From contig NZ_CP149571.1 in NCBI RefSeq assembly GCF_037890695.1, forward strand, positions 2,324,001 through 2,388,000: 64,000 nucleotides of DNA, in the 5' to 3' direction. A program made the position numbers and the translations under genes. The notes under the pieces were generated by a model. The model searched no databases. It worked only from the letters and a program-made list of their open reading frames with translations, and was not told where the DNA came from. Positions 37,408 to 45,610 of this stretch are shown in pieces. The DNA comes from Aeromonas jandaei (GTDB lineage: Bacteria; Pseudomonadota; Gammaproteobacteria; Enterobacterales; Aeromonadaceae). Numbering within the stretch: position 1 is the first letter of the stretch; every line of letters begins with the position of its first letter.

Positions 37408-38643
37408 TCAAAACGCAAAGTAGTAACAGAAGCGACGGGTCAGATTGAAGAAGAGCCGTTGCCCCTCATCCAGCTCTTCCTGCTTGATAAAGGCGGTGAT
37501 GGTGCGCTCGTCCTCGCGCAGATCGATCATCGGTACGGCTTCCGGGCGCTGTCCCTTGATATAGGTGAGAATTTTCGGTTTGAGCGGCATGGTCGGTTCG
37601 GTGGACAACACCAGCGCCACCGTTTCGTCCGAGAGTTTCACCAGCGATCCCGGTGGATAAACCCCCAGCACCTTGACCAGCAGCTTGACCAGCGTCTGAT
37701 CGAACTTCTTCTGGGAAAGTTTGTAGAGCTGGCTGATGGCCTGGCTGGGCGCCGCCGGATTGGCGCTGCTGCGCGGATGCAACAGCTCGTCATAAAAGTC
37801 CACCAGTCCAATCAGACGTGCCAGCGGTGGTATCTCCCCTCCCTTGATCCCCAGCGGATAGCCGCTGCCGTCGAGCCGTTCATGATGCAGATGTGCCACC
37901 TGACGGATCTTGGGCTCGAAGGCATTGAGCTGGGTCAGCATATCGAGCCCGTATTGCGGGTGCATGTTGAGAAAATTTTGCTCTGCCTTGCTGAGCTCAC
38001 CACGCTTCTGGATGATCTGGCTCGGTATCTTGAGCTCGCCGATATCGTGGATAAGTCCGGCCAGACCGGTCTCTTCCAGTTCAATGGGGTTCATGCCCAG
38101 CTCGCGTGCCATCAGCATGGCGATAAAGGCCACGTTGAGGCTGTGTTGCAGCAAAATGTCGGTGTGGGGGTTGCGGATCAGGTGCAGTCCAAGCGGCCCT
38201 TCATGCTGACTGAGCTGGAGGGCGGCATTGCGAACAATCTGGGCGGTATTGGCCAGCCCCTCGTCCGGCTTCAGGTTGAGGGAGCCCAATGCGTCGCGCA
38301 GCTCGCTCATCGACTGGCCAAATGCCTTGTCGGCGGCACGCATGGAGCGGCGGAAGGCTTTCTCATCAAAGGGGGGCGGGCCTGAGGCGATCAGCTCTTC
38401 CAGCTCTTCGAGGTCGGGGCCAGCATCGGGCACATCGCCGCGCAGTAGCGGCTCGATCGGCAGGTCGCTCTTGTCGGGGTCCACCATCATGAGGTTCAGA
38501 TCAAGGTGGCGAATGATGTCCAGCTGCTGCTGATCCTTGATCTTGAAGGCATTGAACATAAAAGGATGGTTTGTCCATCCGGTGGGAAGATGGATAAAGT
38601 GGCCAACCCTCAGCTGTTCTATAGAGGCTTCGATCAGTGCCAT
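37408..38643 (-). CDS. DUF3391 / HD-GYP cyclic-di-GMP phosphodiesterase
   Basis: A 411-residue cytoplasmic protein. The N-terminal DUF3391 domain (about 1-140) is followed by an HD-GYP domain with the metal motif HDIGELKIP near 197-205 and HHERLDGSGYP near 251-261, so the catalytic residues are present. Such enzymes hydrolyse cyclic-di-GMP to GMP and promote motile over sessile behaviour. The start at 38643 gives the normal DUF3391 N-terminus (MALIEASIEQLRVG) despite a weak ribosome-binding site. It is divergent from the eptA-like gene. Confidence 0.88.
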   Translation of the reverse strand: MALIEASIEQLRVGHFIHLPTGWTNHPFMFNAFKIKDQQQLDIIRHLDLNLMMVDPDKSDLPIEPLLRGDVPDAGPDLEELEELIASGPPPFDEKAFRRSMRAADKAFGQSMSELRDALGSLNLKPDEGLANTAQIVRNAALQLSQHEGPLGLHLIRNPHTDILLQHSLNVAFIAMLMARELGMNPIELEETGLAGLIHDIGELKIPSQIIQKRGELSKAEQNFLNMHPQYGLDMLTQLNAFEPKIRQVAHLHHERLDGSGYPLGIKGGEIPPLARLIGLVDFYDELLHPRSSANPAAPSQAISQLYKLSQKKFDQTLVKLLVKVLGVYPPGSLVKLSDETVALVLSTEPTMPLKPKILTYIKGQRPEAVPMIDLREDERTITAFIKQEELDEGQRLFFNLTRRFCYYFAF

Positions 38644-38774
38644 TGATGAACTCGCATTTCTTGAATGCCTACCCAACAAGCTAGCAAAATCCGATGGATA
38701 GACAACAAAAAAACCAAGGTAACGGCTGACTGGATGCGAGGCTGTGATGATGCGCACGGGGCGCTGCGTTATCT

Positions 38775-38791
38775 CTTAATTCACGCTTAAT
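38775..38791 (+). promoter_or_regulatory. PmrA/BasR-type direct repeat upstream of eptA
   Basis: CTTAAT-TCACG-CTTAAT is two perfect hexamers with a five-base spacer, an exact fit to the PmrA box YTTAAK-N5-YTTAAK. A TACGCT -10-like hexamer is at 38802-38807, a little close to the box. The eptA start is 82 bases past the repeat. Confidence 0.65.
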
Positions 38792-38873
38792 TTTTGCCTT
38801 CTACGCTGGCGGCACTGTTTCTGGTAGTGTTGCCCCGCCATTTATTGTGTCGTCCGGCATTCAGGAGTCTTCT

Positions 38874-40493
38874 ATGCGCATCACGCTCGGTGTGATGAAG
38901 GTGAATTTGTTGCTGGTGCTCTTTTTCGCACTGGTGCTGAACTGGCCTTTCTTTCTTCGTTTTTATTCTGTTATCAGTGGTCTGGAACATGTCCGGGCCG
39001 GTTTCGTTATCTCGGTTCCTCTGGTGCTGCTTGCCGCACTCAACGCTGTCTTTATCCCCTTTACCTTCCGCTGGTTGCTCAAACCCTTCTTTTCGCTGTT
39101 GATCCTGACGGGCTCCATCGTCAGTTACGCCATGCTCAAGTACGGCGTCATCTTCGATGCCAGCATGATCCAGAACATAGTGGAGACCAACAACAGCGAG
39201 GCGACCTCCTACCTGAATGTGCCGGTCGTGCTCTGGTTCCTGCTGACCGGCGTGTTGCCCATGCTGGTGCTCTGGTCGCTGAAGGTGCGCTATCCGGCCA
39301 ACTGGTACAAGGGGCTGGCCATCAGGGCTGGCACACTGGTCCTCTCGCTGTTGTTCGTGGGAGGCGTGGCGGCTCTTTACTATCAGGATTACGTCTCGAT
39401 CGGCCGCAATCACCGGATCCTGGGCAAGCAGATAGTGCCGGCCAACTATGTCAACGGCATCTACAAATATGCCCGCGACGTGGTATTTGCCACCCCCATT
39501 CCTTATCAACCGTTGGGGACTGATGCCAAAGTCATCGCCAAAGGGGATAAACCGACCCTGATGTTTCTGGTGGTGGGGGAGACGGCGCGCAGCAAAAACT
39601 ACTCCCTCAACGGTTATGGCAAACCGACCAACAGCTTTACCGACAAAGAGGAAGGGATCGTCTCGTTTCGGGATGTGCGCTCCTGCGGCACCGCCACCGC
39701 GGTTTCGGTGCCCTGCATGTTCTCCAACCTGACTCGCCGTGGCTATGACGAGCAGCAGGCGAACGCTCAGGATGGCTTGCTCGATGTGCTGCTGCATGCC
39801 GGTATCTCGGTGCTCTGGAAGGACAACGATGCCGGTTGCAAGGGGGTATGCCGCAATGTGCCGACCATCGATATAGCGCCAAAGGATTATCCGGCGTTCT
39901 GCAAGGATGGTTCCTGTTATGACGAGGTACTGCTGGAGGGGCTGGATCAGCAGATCGCCCGAATGAAGGGCAACAAGCTGGTGGTTTTTCACCTGATGGG
40001 GAGTCATGGCCCGACCTACTATCGCCGCTATCCTGCCACTGATCGGGTATTCGTGCCCGACTGTCCGCGCAGCGACATTGAAAACTGCAGCGACGAGGAG
40101 CTGGTCAACACCTATGACAACACTATCCGCTATACCGACAAGGTGGTGGCGCAGCTTATCGACAAGCTCAAGGCTCTGGAGAGCCAGTACAACACCGGCC
40201 TGCTCTACCTCTCGGATCACGGTGAGTCGCTAGGAGCCATGGGGCTCTATCTGCACGGCACACCCTACAAGTTCGCGCCGGACGATCAGACCAAAGTCCC
40301 CCTGCTGACCTGGCTCTCTCCGCAAATGGTGGCCGACCGTCAGCTGGATATGAGCTGCCTGGCCGGGGAGGCGAGCAGCAAGCGCTTCTCCCACGACAAC
40401 CTGTTCCACTCGATGCTGGGGATCATGGATGTGCAGACCAAGGTCTACGACGGGGAGCTTGATCTGTTCAAAGCCTGCAGAAGTCAGTCATGA
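38874..40493 (+). CDS. eptA: Lipid A phosphoethanolamine transferase, EptA / MCR-3-like
   Basis: A 539-residue inner-membrane enzyme that transfers phosphoethanolamine to lipid A phosphates in the periplasm. About five N-terminal membrane segments (residues 1-180) precede a sulfatase-type catalytic domain. Glu236 in GETA, the phospho-accepting Thr275 in CGTATAVSVPC, and Asp448-His449 in SDHGES correspond to the zinc and catalytic residues of MCR enzymes, and Cys271/Cys281 to a conserved disulfide. Long shared stretches such as VRSCGTATAVSVPCMFSN and HLMGSHGPTYY are near-identical to MCR-3 as I recall it. AGGAG sits six bases before the ATG. The product is expected to reduce susceptibility to polymyxins if expressed; no mobile element flanks it. 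Confidence 0.92.
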   Translation: MRITLGVMKVNLLLVLFFALVLNWPFFLRFYSVISGLEHVRAGFVISVPLVLLAALNAVFIPFTFRWLLKPFFSLLILTGSIVSYAMLKYGVIFDASMIQNIVETNNSEATSYLNVPVVLWFLLTGVLPMLVLWSLKVRYPANWYKGLAIRAGTLVLSLLFVGGVAALYYQDYVSIGRNHRILGKQIVPANYVNGIYKYARDVVFATPIPYQPLGTDAKVIAKGDKPTLMFLVVGETARSKNYSLNGYGKPTNSFTDKEEGIVSFRDVRSCGTATAVSVPCMFSNLTRRGYDEQQANAQDGLLDVLLHAGISVLWKDNDAGCKGVCRNVPTIDIAPKDYPAFCKDGSCYDEVLLEGLDQQIARMKGNKLVVFHLMGSHGPTYYRRYPATDRVFVPDCPRSDIENCSDEELVNTYDNTIRYTDKVVAQLIDKLKALESQYNTGLLYLSDHGESLGAMGLYLHGTPYKFAPDDQTKVPLLTWLSPQMVADRQLDMSCLAGEASSKRFSHDNLFHSMLGIMDVQTKVYDGELDLFKACRSQS

Positions 40494-40513
40494 GGGGGCG
40501 AGATTCGCCCAAT

Positions 40514-40544
40514 AAAAAACGGCAGCCAGTGGCTGCCGTTTTTT
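40514..40544. terminator. Bidirectional terminator between eptA and nagC
   Basis: AAAAAACGGCAGCC pairs perfectly with GGCTGCCGTTTTTT around AGT. Confidence 0.93.
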
Positions 40545-40562
40545 ATTGCAAAAGGATAAACC

Positions 40563-41777
40563 TTACTTCTGCTCCATGATGATCTGTAGCAGATCTCCCT
40601 CCAGCAGGGCACGTTTAACCAGCGCAAAGCCGCCATAGGTTGGTTGGTTTTGGAAGCGTGCTTTCACGATGGGCAGACCACGGTGGAAGCTCGGCAGGGA
40701 CTGGTGCTCTACGCAGCGGCGGATAGCCGGGAAGAGGATCTCTTCGGCTGCGGTGATTTCGCCGGCGATCAGCACCTTTTGCGGGTTGAACAGGTTGACC
40801 GTGATGGCTACCGCCCGTCCCAGATGCTCACCGACGTTCTCGATGACGCTGCGAGCCAGTTCGTCCCCCGCCAGTGCCGCCTTGCACACCTCCTGAATGG
40901 TGATGTGCTTCTCCTGCAGCGAGCTCTGGTGGCCGCGGCTGATAAGCTCCTTCACCTTGTCGATGATCGCTTCGTTGGAGGCGATGGTCTCGAGGCAGCC
41001 AAAGTTGCCGCAGTGGCAGCGCTTGCCGAGCGGCTCGACCTGGATATGGCCGATCTCGCCGACGTTGCGGTTCTGGCCGAGGAACACCTGACCCTTGGTG
41101 ATGATCCCGGAGCCTGTGCCCTGGTGGACGCTCACCAGAATCGAGTCCATGCAGTCGCGGGACTCGCCGAAGAAGTGTTCGGCCAGCGCCAGCGAGCGGG
41201 TGTCGTTGCCCACGTAGCAGGGGAGGTTAAAGTGGTTTTCAAGCAGCTTGGCCAGTCCCAGATTGCGGATCTGGTACTTGGGGGTATAGATGACCATGCC
41301 GGATTCCGGATTGACCAGACCCGGCATGGTGAGGGCGATGCTGATGAGATTGCGGCTGCGCTCGGCGTTGGCGTCGATGAAGGCGCCAATTTCCCGCAGC
41401 AGCATGTCGACCACGGGCTGCTGGTCGATCTCGGTCACCTGAATGACGTGCTGGTCGAGCTCCTTGCCGTCGAGATCATAGAGACTCAGCTGCAGGTAGC
41501 CACGGCCCAGCTTGGCGGAGACAAACTGAAAGCGATGCTTGATGGTGGTCAGCGAGATGGCTCGCCGCCCGCCGGTGGAGGCTTGCGGAGAGGTCTCCTT
41601 GATCAGGCCATGCTCGATCAGTTGCCGGGTTATTTTGGTCACGCTGGCCGGAGCCAGCTGACTCAACTCGGCAATTTTGACCCGCGAGATGGGGCCTTGC
41701 AGGTCGATGAGCCGATATACGGCTGCACTGTTGACCTGCTTGATAAGATCTACGTTTGCTATTTGTCCGCCAGTCAT
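40563..41777 (-). CDS. nagC: N-acetylglucosamine repressor NagC (ROK family)
   Basis: A 404-residue ROK-family transcription factor. A winged helix-turn-helix at the N-terminus (LSQLAPASVTKITRQLIEHG, near 39-58) is followed by a ROK domain with VHQGTGSGI and the zinc motif CHCGNFGC. It binds GlcNAc-6-phosphate, which releases it from nag operators. It is the last gene of nagBAC, with its start four bases after the nagA stop. Confidence 0.95.
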   Translation of the reverse strand: MTGGQIANVDLIKQVNSAAVYRLIDLQGPISRVKIAELSQLAPASVTKITRQLIEHGLIKETSPQASTGGRRAISLTTIKHRFQFVSAKLGRGYLQLSLYDLDGKELDQHVIQVTEIDQQPVVDMLLREIGAFIDANAERSRNLISIALTMPGLVNPESGMVIYTPKYQIRNLGLAKLLENHFNLPCYVGNDTRSLALAEHFFGESRDCMDSILVSVHQGTGSGIITKGQVFLGQNRNVGEIGHIQVEPLGKRCHCGNFGCLETIASNEAIIDKVKELISRGHQSSLQEKHITIQEVCKAALAGDELARSVIENVGEHLGRAVAITVNLFNPQKVLIAGEITAAEEILFPAIRRCVEHQSLPSFHRGLPIVKARFQNQPTYGGFALVKRALLEGDLLQIIMEQK

Positions 41778-41781
41778 GATG

Positions 41782-42927
41782 TCACTGTTGTGTGTAGTGT
41801 CCGTTAACCACGGTCCACGCGACCGTGAAGTCCTGATCGAAGACAGTGAGGTTGGCTACTTTACCGACCTGGATACTACCGAGACGTGAGTCCCATCCAA
41901 TGGCGCGCGCGGGATAGAGGCTGGCCATTCTCAGTGCTTCATCGAGCGGTAATCCGACCTGCTTGACCAGATTCTCCACCCCTTCAATCATGGTGAGGGA
42001 GGAACCGCCGAGTGTACCATTCTCGTCAATGCACTGACCATCGCGCAAAAAGACGGTGGTGCCACAAAAATCAAATTTCTCAAACCCTTCCGGCGCCCCT
42101 GCCGCAGCAGTGGCATCGGTGACCAGTACCAGTCGCTCACCAAGGATTTTGTGTGCCAGACGCACGTTGGCCCAGTGCACATGGTGGCCATCGACGATGA
42201 CACCGGCGTAGACATCCTTGCGATCATAAATGGCGCCCACTACACCCGGCTCGCGACCGTTGAGGGTCGGGGTCATGGCGTTGTAGAGGTGGGTGGCAAA
42301 ACGAATGCCGTTGTCAAAACCAGCCATAGCCTGATCGTAACTGGCTGCAGTATGGCCGGCAGAGACCAGGATCCCCGCATCCACCAGACGGCGAACATGG
42401 GCCGAATCGTTGCGCTCCGGTGCCAGGGTGATCTTGGCAATGGCGTCCGCGTTGGCGCAGAAGAAGTCGATCATCTCGTCTGCTGGCTGGCGGATTTGCG
42501 CGGCAGGGTGAATACCCTTGCGCTTGAGGTTGGTGTAGGGACCTTCCAGATGGACACCCAGCACCTCGTTGGGGTGGGCGGCCATGTAGTCACGGGTGAC
42601 GGCGACGGCCTGCTTCATGTCCGCATCCGGACTGGTGATCAGGGTCGGCAGGAAGCTGGTGGTACCGGATTTCAGGTTGGCCGCCTGCATGGTGGCCAGG
42701 GTCTCGGTGGTGATGTCGGTATTGAACATCACGCCACCACAGCCGTTGAGCTGCACGTCGATGAAACCGGCGGTCAGATTGGCGCCTTTGAGGTCAATCT
42801 GCTCGATACCCGCAGGCAGCTCGGCCTCGCGGGAGATGGCGACAATCTTGTCGCCCTCGATAAGCACCCCGTAACCGGTCAGCACGCAGCTGCCGGTATA
42901 GAGAGTGCAGTTGGTCAATGCGTACAT
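41782..42927 (-). CDS. nagA: N-acetylglucosamine-6-phosphate deacetylase
   Basis: A 381-residue amidohydrolase that deacetylates GlcNAc-6-P to glucosamine-6-[13 protein letters not shown], the metal-binding Glu in [10 protein letters not shown], the His residues in SAGHTAA and THLYNAM, and VTDATAAAG with the catalytic Asp are all present. It lies nine bases after nagB and is followed directly by nagC, so it belongs to a single operon. Confidence 0.96.
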   Translation of the reverse strand: MYALTNCTLYTGSCVLTGYGVLIEGDKIVAISREAELPAGIEQIDLKGANLTAGFIDVQLNGCGGVMFNTDITTETLATMQAANLKSGTTSFLPTLITSPDADMKQAVAVTRDYMAAHPNEVLGVHLEGPYTNLKRKGIHPAAQIRQPADEMIDFFCANADAIAKITLAPERNDSAHVRRLVDAGILVSAGHTAASYDQAMAGFDNGIRFATHLYNAMTPTLNGREPGVVGAIYDRKDVYAGVIVDGHHVHWANVRLAHKILGERLVLVTDATAAAGAPEGFEKFDFCGTTVFLRDGQCIDENGTLGGSSLTMIEGVENLVKQVGLPLDEALRMASLYPARAIGWDSRLGSIQVGKVANLTVFDQDFTVAWTVVNGHYTQQ

Positions 42928-42936
42928 GGGCGCTCC

Positions 42937-43737
42937 TTACAGACGGCCGATGTTGGCGGCTTCCAGCTGCTGGAAGTAGCGAACGGTCTTGACCTTGAGC
43001 TCCATGGTGGAGGGCTCGTCACACACCATCATTCCCTTCGGATGCAGTTGCAGGGTGGAGATGGTCCACATGTGGTTGACGCTGCCTTCCACGGCGGCCT
43101 GCAGAGCCAGTGCCTTGCCGTGGCCGGTCACCAGGATCATGATCTCTTCCGCATCCATCAGGGTGCCGACACCCACGGTCAGCGCCAGCTTGGGTACCTG
43201 CTCCATATCGCCACCGAAGAAGCGGGAGTTGGCGATGCGGGTATCCTCGGTCAGGGTCTTGACCCGGGTACGGGAGGAGAGGGAAGAGGCCGGCTCGTTG
43301 AACGCGATGTGGCCGTCATTGCCGACGCCGCCCATGAACAGGTGGATCTTGCCGTAGGACTTGATCTTGTCTTCGTAGCGCTTGCACTCGGCCACCAGAT
43401 CTTCGGCATTGCCGTTGAGAATGTTGATGTTCTCGGGACGAATGTCGATGTGGCTGAAGAAGTTGTTGTGCATGAAGCTGTGGTAGCTCTCCGGGTGATC
43501 TTCCGGCAGGCCTACGTACTCATCCATGTTGAAGGTGACCACGTTCTGGAAGCTCACTTCGCCAGCCTTGTGTAACTCGATCAGACGCTTGTAGGTATTG
43601 AGCGGAGTGCCACCGGTGGGCAGGCCCAGTACGAAGGGGCGGTCTGCTGTCGGCTTGAAGGCATTGATACGGTCAACGATGTAACGGGCAGACCACAGGC
43701 CTACTTGGCTGGCGGACTTCAACGGGATCAGGCGCAT
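42937..43737 (-). CDS. nagB: Glucosamine-6-phosphate deaminase
   Basis: A 266-residue isomerase-deaminase that converts glucosamine-6-P to fructose-6-P and ammonia. [15 protein letters not shown] near 39-53, the catalytic acid region [11 protein letters not shown] near 68-78, and [13 protein letters not shown] are hallmark segments. The length matches the enterobacterial enzyme. It is the first gene of nagBAC, divergent from nagE across a 272-base control region. Confidence 0.97.
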   Translation of the reverse strand: MRLIPLKSASQVGLWSARYIVDRINAFKPTADRPFVLGLPTGGTPLNTYKRLIELHKAGEVSFQNVVTFNMDEYVGLPEDHPESYHSFMHNNFFSHIDIRPENINILNGNAEDLVAECKRYEDKIKSYGKIHLFMGGVGNDGHIAFNEPASSLSSRTRVKTLTEDTRIANSRFFGGDMEQVPKLALTVGVGTLMDAEEIMILVTGHGKALALQAAVEGSVNHMWTISTLQLHPKGMMVCDEPSTMELKVKTVRYFQQLEAANIGRL

Positions 43738-43868
43738 ATGGATACCTCTGTGTCGGGTTGCGACCGGCTTGACGGTGGCAATGGGCTAAGACGGATTCAA
43801 GTTGTTTTATAGCGTAAATAAAGATTGCGAACTAAGCCACATCTATCCACCACCTTTATCTTGTTTGG

Positions 43869-43882
43869 GTGATAACGATCAC
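43869..43882. promoter_or_regulatory. CRP-like site between nagB and nagE
   Basis: GTGA-TAACGA-TCAC is a perfect core CRP palindrome with six-base spacing. CRP control of the divergent nag genes is established in E. coli. Confidence 0.6.
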
Positions 43883-43891
43883 GATTATCGG

Positions 43892-43917
43892 TTTATTAAT
43901 TTGCGCAGCGAAATAAA
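43892..43917. promoter_or_regulatory. NagC-like operator
   Basis: Arms TTTATT (43892-43897) and AAATAAA (43911-43917) frame a GC-containing centre, resembling the NagC consensus. A shorter second match (TTTAT/ATAAA at 43806-43822) sits about 90 bases away near nagB, so a NagC loop between two sites is possible as in E. coli. Confidence 0.5.
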
Positions 43918-44009
43918 AGCCCTAGACTGCAAATCAAGCCTTGATGGCTTATGCGTCAAACGTGATAAGCACTTAATTTCTAGAAAAACATTAACTAAGG
44001 AGAGGAACC

Positions 44010-45488
44010 GTGAACATTCTCGGTTATTTGCAAAAGATCGGCCGTGCCCTGATGGTGCCGGTAGCGGTATTGCCTGCCGCCGCGATCCTGATGGGGGTTG
44101 GCTACTGGATTGACCCGAATGGTTGGGGTGGTGAGAGCGCGTTGGCTGCCTTCCTGATTAAAGCGGGCGCAGCCATTATCGATAACATGTCCGTACTGTT
44201 CGCAGTCGGTGTTGCTTACGGTATGTCCAAGGATAAAGACGGTTCTGCTGCTCTGGCAGGTCTGGTCGGCTTCCTGGTCGTTACCACCCTGCTGAGCCCG
44301 GGCGCTGTGGCCCAGATCAAGAGCATCCCGGTGGAGCAGGTTCCTGCCGCGTTTGCCAAGATCAGCAACCAGTTCGTGGGTATCCTGTGTGGTGTTATCG
44401 CTGCTGAGCTCTACAACCGCTTCAGCAGCGTCGAGCTGCACAAGGCTCTCTCCTTCTTCTCCGGTCGTCGTCTGGTACCGATCGTAACCTCCGTCGTGAT
44501 GATCGTCGTATCTTTCATCCTGATGGCAGTATGGCCGGCAATCTACGGTGGTCTGGTCTCCTTCGGTGAGTCCATTGTGAGCCTGGGCTCCACCGGCGCC
44601 GGTATCTACGCCTTCTTCAACCGTCTGCTGATCCCGATTGGTCTGCACCACGCCCTGAACTCCGTGTTCTGGTTCAACGTGGCCGGTATCAACGATATCC
44701 CGAACTTCCTGGGTGGTCAGGCTACCATCGATGCCGCTCTGGCCGCTGGCAAGAGCCTGGATCAGGTGAAAGGCGTGGTCGGTATGTACCAGGCTGGTTT
44801 CTTCCCCATCATGATGTTCGGTCTGCCGGGTGCCGCTCTGGCCATCTACCACTCCGCCAAGAAAGAGAACAAAGAGAAAGTTGCGTCCATCATGATCGCT
44901 GCTGCCTTTGCCTCCTTCTTCACTGGTGTAACTGAGCCGCTCGAATTCTCCTTCATGTTCGTAGCTCCGGTACTGTATGTCATCCACGCCGTGCTGACCG
45001 GTATCTCCGTGTTCATCGCTGCCTCCATGCACTGGATGGCTGGTTTCGGTTTCAGTGCCGGTCTGGTGGATATGGTGCTCTCCAGCCGCAACCCGCTGGC
45101 AACCAACTGGTACATGCTGATCCCTCAGGGTCTGGTCTTCTTCGGCCTCTACTACACAGTGTTCCGCGTAGTCATTGCCAAGCTGAACCTGAAAACCCCG
45201 GGTCGTGAAGATGATGAAGCTGCTGCTCCGGCTGTTGCCCAGTCCACCAACCGTACCGAACTGGCCAAGCAGTATCTGGAAGTGCTGGGTGGTCAGGACA
45301 ACCTGGTTACAATCGATGCCTGCATCACTCGTCTGCGTCTGACCCTGAAAGACCGCAGCATCGTCGATGAGCGCAAGCTGAAAGCCCTGGGTGCGGCCGG
45401 TGTGGTCAAGCTCGGCGAGCAGAACCTGCAGGTGATTCTGGGCCCATTGGCCGAAATCATCGCCGGTGAGATGAAAGCCCTGCGTTAA
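44010..45488 (+). CDS. nagE: PTS N-acetylglucosamine transporter, IICB components
   Basis: A 492-residue PTS permease. The IIC membrane domain covers about residues 1-380 with about ten hydrophobic segments, and GLHHALNSVFW and GVTEPLEFSFMF are glucose-family signatures. After a linker rich in Ala, the IIB domain has the phospho-cysteine in IDACITRLRL near residue 435. It lacks the C-terminal IIA domain that E. coli NagE has, so it must receive phosphate from a separate IIA. The start is GTG at 44010 with AGGAGAGG upstream. Confidence 0.94.
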   Translation: MNILGYLQKIGRALMVPVAVLPAAAILMGVGYWIDPNGWGGESALAAFLIKAGAAIIDNMSVLFAVGVAYGMSKDKDGSAALAGLVGFLVVTTLLSPGAVAQIKSIPVEQVPAAFAKISNQFVGILCGVIAAELYNRFSSVELHKALSFFSGRRLVPIVTSVVMIVVSFILMAVWPAIYGGLVSFGESIVSLGSTGAGIYAFFNRLLIPIGLHHALNSVFWFNVAGINDIPNFLGGQATIDAALAAGKSLDQVKGVVGMYQAGFFPIMMFGLPGAALAIYHSAKKENKEKVASIMIAAAFASFFTGVTEPLEFSFMFVAPVLYVIHAVLTGISVFIAASMHWMAGFGFSAGLVDMVLSSRNPLATNWYMLIPQGLVFFGLYYTVFRVVIAKLNLKTPGREDDEAAAPAVAQSTNRTELAKQYLEVLGGQDNLVTIDACITRLRLTLKDRSIVDERKLKALGAAGVVKLGEQNLQVILGPLAEIIAGEMKALR

Positions 45489-45537
45489 TCGAGCGACTCG
45501 CTCACCTCAAGTCTAAGTCCATTGTTGACATAACTAA

Positions 45538-45556
45538 GGGCCCCGCCTCGGGGCCC
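45538..45556 (+). terminator. Hairpin between nagE and chitobiase, weak terminator or attenuator
   Basis: GGGCCCCG pairs with CGGGGCCC around CCT. No T run follows (CATAT then A residues), so it may stabilise or attenuate rather than terminate. The chitobiase gene could share nagE transcripts. Confidence 0.45.
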
Positions 45557-45610
45557 CATATAAAAAAAGCCAAGAAAATCCAACCTTTACTTCAAATGAG
45601 AGCAGCAGTT

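Noticed and set aside
38874..40493. Mobile mcr-3 cassette
   Set aside because: No insertion sequence, dgkA gene or composition shift flanks the gene; it looks native to the chromosome.
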